The position numbers and the translations under genes were made by a program. DNA of 64,000 bases from Aliidiomarina haloalkalitolerans (lineage in GTDB: Bacteria; Pseudomonadota; Gammaproteobacteria; Enterobacterales; Alteromonadaceae), in contig NZ_PIPI01000008.1 of the NCBI RefSeq assembly GCF_003987315.1, forward strand, positions 62,001-126,000. Reading direction: 5' to 3'. The notes under the pieces are model-generated. The model saw only the letters and a program-made list of their open reading frames with translations. It ran no database searches and was not told where the DNA came from. The stretch's first letter is position 1, and each line of letters begins with the position of its first letter. Positions 45,236 through 53,232 of the stretch are shown here, piece after piece.

Positions 45236-45276
45236 ACAAGTTGTAAAACTTGTGGGTCCGTGCAAGCACCTATACT
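45236..45276 (+). promoter_or_regulatory. Palindrome-controlled promoter of the candidate small RNA
   Basis: A perfect 7-4-7 inverted repeat (ACAAGTT-GTAA-AACTTGT, 45236-45253) ends 17 bp before a TATACT -10 box (45271-45276), so it covers the -35 position. That geometry fits an operator. Confidence 0.5.
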
Positions 45277-45281
45277 GCGGT

Positions 45282-45386
45282 CGACTCGTAAGGAGTAAAA
45301 GGCAGTTGAGAATGGCAGCGGCTTCTCCTTCCAGCTAATCTGGTCGTAAGAAAAAACATAGGGAGCCTTTCTAGGCTCCCTTTTTC
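45282..45386 (+). ncRNA. Candidate small RNA (about 105 nt)
   Basis: A TATACT box is followed by about 105 nt with no reading frame and then a strong terminator. The body contains AAGGAG near 45290 and a complementary CTCCTT near 45325, which could pair, with a C/U-rich segment (CTTCTCCTTCC) able to bind Shine-Dalgarno sequences. It matches none of the classes I know (4.5S, 6S, tmRNA, Spot 42, RNase P). Confidence 0.5.
45360..45386 (+). terminator. Rho-independent terminator of the candidate small RNA
   Basis: Stem AGGGAGCC, 6-nt loop, GGCTCCCT, then TTTTTCG, a strong intrinsic terminator located 207 bp after the phosphoribosyltransferase stop. Confidence 0.9.
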
Positions 45387-45392
45387 GTTGTC

Positions 45393-45426
45393 ATTCCAGC
45401 TACGGGTTCTACCGGGCGCGCCTAAT
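45393..45426. repeat. Modular repeat remnant R7
   Basis: One forward CTAC-type unit (attccagctacgggttctac) runs into CGGGCGCGCCTAAT. The GGGCGCGCC element is shared with the degenerate end of R1 and, in part, R14. Confidence 0.75.
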
Positions 45427-45437
45427 GCGAAACAAGG

Positions 45438-45481
45438 AGGGGTTCTCCGCTGCCCACGTATACTGAGGTGGAGGAACCCCT
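45438..45481 (+). promoter_or_regulatory. Hairpin across the ribosome binding site of the M20 gene
   Basis: Arms AGGGGTTC (45438-45445) and GAACCCCT (45474-45481) are perfectly complementary; the right arm joins the GGAGG Shine-Dalgarno directly to the ATG. A TATACT sequence lies in the loop (45459-45464); if that is the promoter, the left arm would not be transcribed. Confidence 0.45.
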
Positions 45482-46783
45482 ATGAAACTATCGTTACTCG
45501 CTTTATCACTTTGCGCCGCTTCGGCCGCATTCACCTTGCCAACATTTGCCGCAGGCTCCACGGAACCGGCTCGCATCGACACCAACCTCGAACAGCGCGT
45601 CATCGAATGGCGCCGCGACATTCACCAACACCCCGAGCTGAGCAATCGCGAATTCCGCACCGCTGCATTGGTTGCTGAACACCTCGAGGCGCTCGGCATG
45701 GAAGTGCACACCGGCATTGCCCACACCGGCGTCGTCGGTATTTTACGCGGCGCAAAGCCCGGTCCTACTGTCGCCTTGCGCGCAGACATGGACGCCCTGC
45801 CCGTACGGGAACAAACCGGCCTGCCATTTGCATCCACCGTCACCGCCGAGTTTAACGGCGCCGAAGTCCCCGTCATGCACGCTTGCGGCCACGACATGCA
45901 CGTCGCCATGCTCATGGGCGCGGCGGAATATTTAGCGCAAAACCGCGACGACATTAGCGGCTCGGTCATGTTCATTTTCCAACCTGCTGAAGAAGGCGCG
46001 CCAGCTGGCGAAGAAGGTGGTGCGCAACTTATGATCAAAGAAGGTATCTTCGAACGTTTCGAGCGCCCAGACGCAATCTTCGGCATTCACGTCGGTTCCA
46101 TGAGCCACACCGGCCACGTCGGCTACCGCTCCGGCCCAATCATGGCCTCGTCTGACCGCTTCAACGTTCGTGTCCGCGGTGAACAAACTCACGGCTCGCG
46201 CCCATGGGGCGGCGTCGACCCCATCGTCGCGGCAGCAGCTATTGTCACGAACAGCCAAAGTATTGTCAGCCGCAAGCTCGACCTTACAAAAGCGCCAGCC
46301 GTGCTGAGTTTCGGAGTTATTCAAGGTGGTGTGCGCAACAATATTATCCCTGACGAGGTTTACCTTGAGGGAACTATGCGTAACTTCGACATGGACACGC
46401 GCGCGCAAATGTTCGAGAAGTTTACCCGCGTTGCCGAGTCAACTGCTGCTGCACACGGCGCTACAGCCGAAGTGGTTATTAACGAGGGATATCGGGTCAC
46501 TATCAATAGCCCCGATTTGATGGAAAGGATGCTACCCACCACGCGCGCGGTCGTCGGCGATGCGTACTTAACGGAAGCCTCTCTCGGCACGGCCTCGGAA
46601 GACTTCTCGTTCTTTGCCCTCGAGGTACCCGGCAAGTATGTGTTTCTTGGTGCAACGCCTTACGGCCAAGATCCTGCAACGGCTCCGGGCAACCATTCGC
46701 CATTCTTCAACCCTGACGAAGCGGCTATGAAAGTCGGCACCGAGCTCTTTATCAACTGGACGCTAAACTTTTCGGCGGAGTAA
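45482..46783 (+). CDS. Exported M20 family amidohydrolase/peptidase
   Basis: A 433-residue zinc hydrolase with a signal peptide (MKLSLLALSLCAASAAFTLPTFAAG). M20D blocks are WRRDIHQHPELSNREFRTA, LRADMDALPVREQTG (metal Asp), HACGHDMHVAMLMGAA, QPAEEG with the catalytic Glu pair and GIHVGS. The family includes hippurate hydrolases, N-acyl amino acid hydrolases and IAA-amide hydrolases. Here the enzyme is periplasmic. It converges on the M14 peptidase gene, the gap being exactly filled by repeat pair R8, whose first base is the last base of this TAA. The neighbouring peptidase and TonB receptor suggest peptide or amide scavenging. Confidence 0.92.
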   Translation: MKLSLLALSLCAASAAFTLPTFAAGSTEPARIDTNLEQRVIEWRRDIHQHPELSNREFRTAALVAEHLEALGMEVHTGIAHTGVVGILRGAKPGPTVALRADMDALPVREQTGLPFASTVTAEFNGAEVPVMHACGHDMHVAMLMGAAEYLAQNRDDISGSVMFIFQPAEEGAPAGEEGGAQLMIKEGIFERFERPDAIFGIHVGSMSHTGHVGYRSGPIMASSDRFNVRVRGEQTHGSRPWGGVDPIVAAAAIVTNSQSIVSRKLDLTKAPAVLSFGVIQGGVRNNIIPDEVYLEGTMRNFDMDTRAQMFEKFTRVAESTAAAHGATAEVVINEGYRVTINSPDLMERMLPTTRAVVGDAYLTEASLGTASEDFSFFALEVPGKYVFLGATPYGQDPATAPGNHSPFFNPDEAAMKVGTELFINWTLNFSAE

Positions 46784-46827
46784 TTCGGGACCGGGGCTGG
46801 AATGCCATTCCAGCCCCGGTCCGCAAT
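46783..46827. repeat. Modular repeat locus R8 (inverted pair between two stop codons)
   Basis: A reverse unit (46783-46803) and a forward unit (46807-46827), linker gcc. The pair overlaps the M20 stop codon by one base and ends one base before the M14 stop codon. It forms a hairpin that could end transcription in both directions. Confidence 0.92.
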
Positions 46828-46828
46828 A

Positions 46829-48049
46829 CTAGCGCTCGAGCATGTACTGCATAAGGACTCGGGCGGCGGCGCGGGCGGTGGTATCGATTTCACCGCGGTC
46901 AGTTTCGTCACCCACTTCGTAAGTCACTGAATGTACGCCATATTCGTCGGCCATGTATTGTTTGAAGATACCCCGGCCAGGTGCTGCGCTGGCTTGCTCT
47001 TCCACTTCATACGGCACCGCTGCGCCTAATCGCTGCAGCCACTCTTGGCTGAACGTCGACTCGCGCGCCACGTAATCCACCGGCATGGTGTAATACACGT
47101 TGCGCCAGGTCGAATGAAAATCGACGCCGTACACCAAGTCACCGCCTTCCGCGACAATTTGCTGCAAGTAAGTATGAACCGCCGCAATTTCTGGCTGTGA
47201 ACGGTCGAACCAATCACGATTCAAGTCCAGCCCGCCAGTACTATGCCGCCAGTTCCCCAACGCCACGCCATCCGGGTTCAAGTTTGGTGCAATCAACACG
47301 TTATAACGATCTAAAAATTCCGCCCCTTCACTCAGCATTTCTTCCACAAATGCCCGCATTGCCATTGCACCCGTCAACTCGGGTGGATGTTGCCGACCAA
47401 TTAACACCAACCATTCGTCACCCGACCCGTAACTCACTAGCGCCGGCATCTGCCGCCCTTGCGCACTGTAGCCAATGGTAAAACGCCGCAACTCATATTC
47501 ACGCGCCAGCCCATCAACCCATTGCCAATAGTCGTCATTGCCAAACATTTCTTGTCCGGCGACCCAAACCGGCTGCGGCCCAACGTCCAACGAGAAGTAA
47601 ATCGAATGGTCGCTTTTGCTATGTTCGATGTCTTGCCAACTTGCCCCGTCCGTACTTACTTTTGGGTTATACCGCGCACGCCCTCGTTCCAGCGCCAACA
47701 CTTCCAGCGCTACTGTTTGCGGCTCGGCAGCAACAACCTGAAATGCATACCAAGGGCTTGGGTTAATCGGCTGATTCTCCGGCCCCGTCATCACCACAAT
47801 CGTGCCGTCCTCGCGCTGCTCACAACCGTCCACGCGCGCTTGCGGAAAGTCATAACGCACTTCAACGCCGTCAAACACGCACGCGTGCCCTAATGACTCC
47901 GCCCGCGCAACTGCCGCTGCTTGCTCGTCAAACTCATACAGCCCTGCCGACGCAGTCGTCGTTCCAACTGGCGCCGCACCACCGCATGCGCTCAACATCA
48001 CACTCGCAGCAGCAACGACGACACTTGTTCGTAATAAATAATTTTTCAC
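46829..48049 (-). CDS. M14-family zinc carboxypeptidase lipoprotein
   Basis: About 406 residues. A lipoprotein signal (lipobox LSACG) precedes an N-terminal sandwich domain and an M14 peptidase domain from about residue 195. Zinc and catalytic blocks are IGRQHPPELTGAMAMRAFVEE (H and E), NPDGVALGNWRHSTGGLDLN (substrate Arg) and GVDFHSTWRNVYY (third zinc His). The catalytic Glu is probably in TYEVGDET. I use GTG 48049 as start because VKNYLLRTSVVV gives a normal signal peptide; GTG 48061 is possible. Probable role: cleaving C-terminal residues of peptides at the outer membrane. Confidence 0.87.
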   Translation of the reverse strand: MKNYLLRTSVVVAAASVMLSACGGAAPVGTTTASAGLYEFDEQAAAVARAESLGHACVFDGVEVRYDFPQARVDGCEQREDGTIVVMTGPENQPINPSPWYAFQVVAAEPQTVALEVLALERGRARYNPKVSTDGASWQDIEHSKSDHSIYFSLDVGPQPVWVAGQEMFGNDDYWQWVDGLAREYELRRFTIGYSAQGRQMPALVSYGSGDEWLVLIGRQHPPELTGAMAMRAFVEEMLSEGAEFLDRYNVLIAPNLNPDGVALGNWRHSTGGLDLNRDWFDRSQPEIAAVHTYLQQIVAEGGDLVYGVDFHSTWRNVYYTMPVDYVARESTFSQEWLQRLGAAVPYEVEEQASAAPGRGIFKQYMADEYGVHSVTYEVGDETDRGEIDTTARAAARVLMQYMLER

Positions 48050-48074
48050 ATGAATGCCCACGAAGATTGAAAGA

Positions 48075-48111
48075 CAAAAAACGGGCGCCCTTCGTCAAAA
48101 GGACGCCCGTT
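48075..48111 (-). terminator. Rho-independent terminator of the TonB receptor gene
   Basis: On the minus strand AACGGGCG and CGCCCGTT pair around a 16-nt interior and are followed by TTTTT. It ends a few bases after the receptor stop codon. Confidence 0.88.
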
Positions 48112-48116
48112 CCTGC

Positions 48117-51100
48117 TTAGAAGCGATAAGTGATATCGCCGAAGATGTAACGACCACGGTTCGAATGCACGTCCGACACGTAACCGAAGCTGCCACTGGT
48201 CACTGGCGGCGCCTTGTCGGTCAAGTTACGCACACCCACACGCAGGCGCGTATTCCCAAGCTTGCTGCCTTCGCTGAACTGATACGACGCATTCAAGTCA
48301 TAGGTGCGCCATACCGGAATCGGCAGATCTTCGCCGTCTGAAGTCCGCACCCAAGTGCTCGCAAAGCGGCCAATGTAGTTCATCCGACCGTTCACGTTCC
48401 ACTGGTTATAGCGCCAGTTCAACGACGCATTCGCGCGCCATTCTGGGTTACCGTTAATCGCCAGCAAGTCCCCCGCGCCAAGCACGGCAATGTTGTCTGG
48501 CACCGCCGGGTTACCCGCCGCTTGTTCACGCAAAACCAGCGCACTAATTGGGTCTGGCGTTTGCTCAAACTTCTTCAGTTGCGCCACGTTCACCCGAAAA
48601 TCGAAGCGTCCGTAATCGGTGTCAAAGCGGTAGTTGAACATCACGTCCATCCCTGCAATCGACCGCGGGTTCAGGTTCGAGTAGGTGTTCACCACGTGGC
48701 TAACAAAGCCGTCTTCGTCACGCACAATCGCCGGGTTCACTTCACCGTTGGCGCGCAGGTATGCATCATACAAAAGGTGCGTTTGGCTGTTCAAAATACC
48801 AACAATGCCTTTTTGCTCGATGTCCCAAAAGTCGACGGTAATCAACATGTTCTGCACCGGCGCAAGGGCGACACCATACGACAAATGCTTACTTTCTTCC
48901 GGCTCGAGGTCGGTGTTACCACCACGAATTTCGGCCACGCCATAACGTTGATCCAGCAGCGGATCATAGCGCGTGTTCGAACGCACCACGCCGTCTTCAA
49001 CGACTTGCGGCAAGTTCGGTGCCCGGAAACCTTCAGCGTACGCCGCCCGGAATTGCACCATGTCATGCGGTGCCCAGCTTAGCGCTACTTTTGGTTTGGT
49101 CACTGAACCAACGTCCGAGAAGCTCTCAAAACGTGCTGCCAACTGCATGTTCACGGTTTCATGCAAGGGTACGTCAAGCTCAAGAAACGCCGAATACACT
49201 TCACGACTGCCGCTCGCCGATGGGGTCGCGCTTGATCCAAGGGCGTTGCTGTCCGACAGTAAATCGCCGGTGACGAGGTCAAATTGCGGGATTTCGCCAC
49301 TTAGCAATGGGTCGCGTTTGTCGGAATAACTCTCATAGCGAAACTCGACGCCGGCCGCCATGCCGATGTCTCCCGCATACCAATAAAGGGCGTCTGGGCT
49401 CGACACTTTGAAGTCCCATAATGCCAGCTCGGTTTCACTTTCCCGCGTCACGTCAACGGTAAAGGTGTCAATGACCGACTGGGCGTTGCGTGGGCCAATG
49501 CCGGTGTTAGGGTTCAGCGGGTCGCCACCAATAAATGGGTTGTAGGCGAGGTTTGGGTCGGTTTGGTTAATCGCCGCCTGAAATGCGTCGGCACGAATCC
49601 GATTGCGGTCAGTGTCGAGCGTGTTGGCTAACGAGTAAAGTACCGCCGATTCCCAGTCCCAGTTTTGGTGCATGCCGCGCAAGCCGGTCAGCAAGCGATA
49701 GCTGTAGTCTTCCACGACAATGCGGCGCGGGCCGGTGTCCGTTGGGCGAATGTTGCGAATTTCAACGTCTTCGCCGAATGGGTTGTAAGCAGCGTCGGCG
49801 GCAATGGTGAAGCGCTGAGCAGCGAGGTTGGCGTTTTGCTCGCGTAAGCGAATTGACTCGGCCGAGTACCACAAGGCTTCCGCAAACAATTCGGTGGTTG
49901 CGCTAATTTCGTGGGTTAGGTAGCCGAACACGTTGAAGCGTTCAACGTCTGAGGTCATCGACCGTTCCACCGCTGCGTCATAACGCCAGTCAGTTGGCAA
50001 CGAGCCGCCGGCACCACATACGTTGTCGTCGATGGCAATCGAGCAGTTACCTTGGTCGCTCGGCAGTAAGTGGAATGTGCCGTTACTTGGGCTCCAAAAC
50101 GTGCCCCACGGGCTTGCTAACAAGCGGCCGTCGAGTGCACCCGCACCTTGAAATCGCTCTGGTACGCCGGGGTGAAAGCGCGTGTCGAGGCTAGCCGAAT
50201 AGCTGCGTTCGCTGGCCATCATGCCGTCGCGATTGTAGTAGGCGCCCGACAAGCTTAAGTAGGTGCGGCCGTCGTTAAAGCGTAAACCGGTGAGTGCGTT
50301 AATGGTGGTTTGCGCAAAATTTGTCCCGTCGGTACCGCCATGGCTAACCGAGATTTCAGTGGTGTCGACGTCGTCTTTCAAGACATAGTTAACCACACCG
50401 GCAATCGCGTCAGAACCGTAGATTGCGGCTGCGCCGTCTCTTAGTACTTCAAGGCGAGCCAAGCCGCGCACCGGTAAGGTGTTCGAGTTGACGGTGGCAA
50501 CTGGCACGAAGTTTTCGGTTTGCGTGCCCGGGTGGAGTACCAATCGACGACCGTTTAATGTCGTCAATGTGTAACCGGTGCCGATGCCTCTTAAGTTAAT
50601 TGAACTAACGTCGCCGCGCGCGTCATTAACACCACCAATCACTCGTTCGTTGTTAAACGCAACGTCACCAATTTGTGGAATCGAGCGCAATAGTTCGTCG
50701 CCGCTCATGGCGTTGGTGTTGATAATGTCTTCTTCGTTTAGCGACGTAACCGGTAATGCCCCAGCCGAGCGAGCACCACGAATGTTCGACCCCACCACTT
50801 GAATGCGTTCAACCCGATCGGTTTCCGCAGTTTCTGTGCTGTCGCTGCTATTGTTGCGGTCGCGGACGACGTAGAGGGTGTCGTTTTGTTTCACAAACTC
50901 AAGCTGAGTATTGCTGAGGATGCGTTGAATGGCTTCGCTAACGGTCAGTTGCCCTGCAATTGCAGGAGCATTGACTGACCGTAGCGCTTCCGGGGAGAAG
51001 ATGATTTGAACATTGGCTTCTTCAGCCAGTTCCAGTAATGCGCTGGCAGCGTTTTGCGCCGGAATATTAATTTCCTGCGCGGGCTCGTCAGCAGCATTCG

Positions 51101-51194
51101 CCGCCGTAATTGCGAGAGGTACCGTTAGCGACGCCCCCAGCGCCAGTAACGTACAGCGGGCGAGATACCCAAGTTTAAAACCGTGATTAGACAT
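48117..51194 (-). CDS. TonB-dependent receptor with N-terminal signalling (STN) domain
   Basis: A 1025-residue outer-membrane receptor. A signal peptide ends near residue 34 (TAANAADEPAQ). The STN domain spans about 40-115 (IPAQNAASALLELAEEANVQI). The plug starts with VERIQVVGSNIRG and has NLRGIGTGYTLTTLNGRR and DGAAAIYGSDAIAGVVNYV. The barrel ends in ITYRF with the usual terminal aromatic residue. STN domains touch FecR-type regulators, and fecI/fecR-like genes lie directly upstream on the same strand. The plug and barrel resemble receptors of marine bacteria that take up peptides or other large ligands; with M14 and M20 peptidases next door, peptides are a reasonable guess. Iron uptake is not excluded. 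Confidence 0.93.
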   Translation of the reverse strand: MSNHGFKLGYLARCTLLALGASLTVPLAITAANAADEPAQEINIPAQNAASALLELAEEANVQIIFSPEALRSVNAPAIAGQLTVSEAIQRILSNTQLEFVKQNDTLYVVRDRNNSSDSTETAETDRVERIQVVGSNIRGARSAGALPVTSLNEEDIINTNAMSGDELLRSIPQIGDVAFNNERVIGGVNDARGDVSSINLRGIGTGYTLTTLNGRRLVLHPGTQTENFVPVATVNSNTLPVRGLARLEVLRDGAAAIYGSDAIAGVVNYVLKDDVDTTEISVSHGGTDGTNFAQTTINALTGLRFNDGRTYLSLSGAYYNRDGMMASERSYSASLDTRFHPGVPERFQGAGALDGRLLASPWGTFWSPSNGTFHLLPSDQGNCSIAIDDNVCGAGGSLPTDWRYDAAVERSMTSDVERFNVFGYLTHEISATTELFAEALWYSAESIRLREQNANLAAQRFTIAADAAYNPFGEDVEIRNIRPTDTGPRRIVVEDYSYRLLTGLRGMHQNWDWESAVLYSLANTLDTDRNRIRADAFQAAINQTDPNLAYNPFIGGDPLNPNTGIGPRNAQSVIDTFTVDVTRESETELALWDFKVSSPDALYWYAGDIGMAAGVEFRYESYSDKRDPLLSGEIPQFDLVTGDLLSDSNALGSSATPSASGSREVYSAFLELDVPLHETVNMQLAARFESFSDVGSVTKPKVALSWAPHDMVQFRAAYAEGFRAPNLPQVVEDGVVRSNTRYDPLLDQRYGVAEIRGGNTDLEPEESKHLSYGVALAPVQNMLITVDFWDIEQKGIVGILNSQTHLLYDAYLRANGEVNPAIVRDEDGFVSHVVNTYSNLNPRSIAGMDVMFNYRFDTDYGRFDFRVNVAQLKKFEQTPDPISALVLREQAAGNPAVPDNIAVLGAGDLLAINGNPEWRANASLNWRYNQWNVNGRMNYIGRFASTWVRTSDGEDLPIPVWRTYDLNASYQFSEGSKLGNTRLRVGVRNLTDKAPPVTSGSFGYVSDVHSNRGRYIFGDITYRF

Positions 51195-51261
51195 TGTTGT
51201 TACCTTATTTTTTTTGAATTATCACTAATGTATACGCACCCCCTTCAAGATCCCTCCATTA

Positions 51262-51354
51262 ATTGCGGACCGTAGCTGGAATGGCATTAGGGACCGTAGC
51301 TGGAATGGCATTAGGGACCGTAGCTGGAATCGCATTAGGGACCGTAGCTGGAAT
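51262..51354. repeat. Modular repeat locus R9 (4 reverse units, all GTAG type)
   Basis: Units start at 51262, 51286, 51310 and 51334 with exact 24-bp period. Three are identical (attagggaccgtagctgg core), suggesting local duplication. The array ends with GCTAACC. It lies between fecR-like and receptor genes. Confidence 0.93.
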
Positions 51355-51388
51355 GCTAACCGTATGAGTTCTCGCGGGTTCTCAGATG

Positions 51389-52456
51389 CTATTCGCGGAT
51401 ATGAACTAATAACTCGGTATTAGTCTCTTCGATTTCAATAGGTAAGGTCGCGCGTAATGCGTCAACAAGGCCTTCGCCTCGGCCGAAGTGAAATACGCCA
51501 CTGATACGTAAGTCGGCAGCTTCCGAATCAACAATCCGAAGCTTGCGTGTGCGGTAACGATTAAACTCTTTAACCACAACGTCCAAACGTTCCTCGTCAA
51601 AACGGAAAACACCTTGGCGCCAACTTTGCGCATCAGTGACTTGCTCAAAGCTTGAGGGAACAACAACTTCTGCGGTTTCCGAGAAAGACCCGACGCTTCC
51701 CGCATTCAGGACATAATCTGTAGCAGTTTCAGCATCTACGCCGTCATCTTGGTCAGGTCGCTGGCTACGTGAAACCGAAACCGTGCCTTCGACAACCGCG
51801 ACTCGAACGTCACCGTTTGACTTACGCACATTAAATTTCGTCCCAATCACGCGAATTTTCTGAGAGCCAGTGTCGATAATAAACGGTCGTGACGGGTCAG
51901 AAGTCACATCAAAAAACGCCTCACCCTCAAGCAAAATCACATTTCTCTCATACTCATTGAACGAAACTTGCAAGACAGTTTGCGTGTTCAGAGTGACCGA
52001 GGTGCCATCGGAAAGTCCCACCGTATCAACTTCTCCTGATTCGGTCATAACATAGCGACGTTCTATTTTCGGCACTTCCGGAGCGGACTCTTTAACACTT
52101 TGAAAAGATTCGTCATTTTCTTGAACGGAAACAACAGGCAGCTCAGATGGTACACCGGTTGGGCTCACCAATGGATTTAACGTGTATATAAGTAGAGCGG
52201 AAATCGCTATCGTTGCAGCAGTTGAAAGCCCCCAAAATGCGTAGCGACGCTTGCGGGCATATTTGGATTTCACGGGCTGGTATAAACTATTGCTCAAATC
52301 CCAAAGATTAAGCATGGTTTGAAATTCAGCTTCGTTTTGCGAACTTAGTTTTCGCCACGCGAGAATTTCACGCTCTTCTTGCGCTGATAATTCTCCCGAA
52401 TGAATTCGAGTAACATAATATGCAGCTTGCTCTTGCGTGGTTAATTTTTTATTCAT
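51389..52456 (-). CDS. FecR-family sigma factor regulator
   Basis: A 355-residue single-pass membrane protein. The N-terminal cytosolic DUF4880 part (AAYYVTRIHSGELSAQEE) holds the sigma factor, a helix (about 74-92) crosses the membrane, and the periplasmic FecR domain carries DGTSVTLNTQTVLQV, LLEGEAFFDVTSDPSRPFII and GTKFNVRKSNGDVRVAVVEG. A C-terminal STN-like segment (VVKEFNRYRTRKLRI) matches the region that meets the receptor. Its ATG overlaps the sigma gene stop as TAATG. It relays receptor occupancy to the sigma factor. Confidence 0.93.
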   Translation of the reverse strand: MNKKLTTQEQAAYYVTRIHSGELSAQEEREILAWRKLSSQNEAEFQTMLNLWDLSNSLYQPVKSKYARKRRYAFWGLSTAATIAISALLIYTLNPLVSPTGVPSELPVVSVQENDESFQSVKESAPEVPKIERRYVMTESGEVDTVGLSDGTSVTLNTQTVLQVSFNEYERNVILLEGEAFFDVTSDPSRPFIIDTGSQKIRVIGTKFNVRKSNGDVRVAVVEGTVSVSRSQRPDQDDGVDAETATDYVLNAGSVGSFSETAEVVVPSSFEQVTDAQSWRQGVFRFDEERLDVVVKEFNRYRTRKLRIVDSEAADLRISGVFHFGRGEGLVDALRATLPIEIEETNTELLVHIRE

Positions 52457-53004
52457 TAGCCCATCACCTTCTCGCGCACTGCTAATAGAGCCGCTGAAAT
52501 ATACTTCTCAACCGTACTCACAGAAATTCCCATCGTGTCACTAATTTCCCTGTAACTCATATTATCCATCCGACTAAGTAAGAATGCTTGCTGATATTCC
52601 GGCTTAATTTTACTCAGAGCCTGTTGAATTTGCTGCAATCGCCGCTTGCCCTCTAACTGGCGTTCTGGTGATGTGAGCGTTGTGACTATATTCATGGCCT
52701 CGCCGGAAATATGATCCGCCTCTTTCCTTACGACTGACTTTCGATATCGATCACGAATAAGATTAACTGCTATTTGGAAAAGATAGTTTCTTACAGTGTC
52801 GAGTCGCTCCTCAACCTGAGCTTCTAAATCTTCAATCTGCGCTAAACGTGAATATAAATCTTGGATAATATCGTCGCAATCTGAAGGTACGCTAATTCGC
52901 ACACGAATAAAACGCCGCAGCGCAGAATCATGTTCTTGAATTAACAGTTCGAGAAACTTATCTCGACTCTGTTTTTGCGGCTTGTCCTTGATTACGTAAA
53001 GCAC
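52456..53004 (-). CDS. FecI-type ECF sigma factor
   Basis: A 182-residue ECF sigma factor. Region 2 (about 20-90) includes DCDDIIQDLYSRL and VRNYLFQIAVNLIRDRYR. Region 4 (about 125-178) includes LSKIKPEYQQAFLLSRMDNMSYREISDTMGISVSTVEKYI, with its helix-turn-helix. It is the first gene of a sigma-FecR-receptor unit typical of cell-surface signalling. No Fur box was seen upstream. Array R10 lies close upstream and could carry or disturb its promoter. Confidence 0.94.
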   Translation of the reverse strand: MLYVIKDKPQKQSRDKFLELLIQEHDSALRRFIRVRISVPSDCDDIIQDLYSRLAQIEDLEAQVEERLDTVRNYLFQIAVNLIRDRYRKSVVRKEADHISGEAMNIVTTLTSPERQLEGKRRLQQIQQALSKIKPEYQQAFLLSRMDNMSYREISDTMGISVSTVEKYISAALLAVREKVMG

Positions 53005-53085
53005 AGATTTCCAACCGAATGAATTCCCATACCCTTATATACGCGAAAAAACCCTCTCCCCTCCAGAAAATTTGTAATGTTTCGC

Positions 53086-53226
53086 ATTCCAGCTACGGTT
53101 CGGAATCGCATTCCAGCCCCGGTCCCTAATGCCATTCCAGCTACGGGCTACAATGCCATTCCAGCTACGGGCTACAATGCCATTCCAGCTACGGGCTACA
53201 ATGCCATTCCAGCTACGGGCCACAAT
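53086..53226. repeat. Modular repeat locus R10 (6 forward units)
   Basis: Units start at 53086, 53110, 53134, 53158, 53182 and 53206, exact 24-bp period. Unit 2 is CCCC type; the other five are CTAC type. Units 3-5 are identical (variable block GCTAC) and unit 6 differs by one base, indicating recent tandem duplication. It lies between the sigma gene and the fbpC stop, 7 bp from the latter. Confidence 0.95.
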
Positions 53227-53232
53227 GCGGAG

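Noticed and set aside
45282-45386. 4.5S, 6S or Spot 42 RNA
   Set aside because: The conserved loops and sequences of these RNAs are absent.
48522-49082. 186-codon antisense frame in the TonB receptor gene
   Set aside because: Shadow frame; the receptor is complete and conserved on the minus strand.
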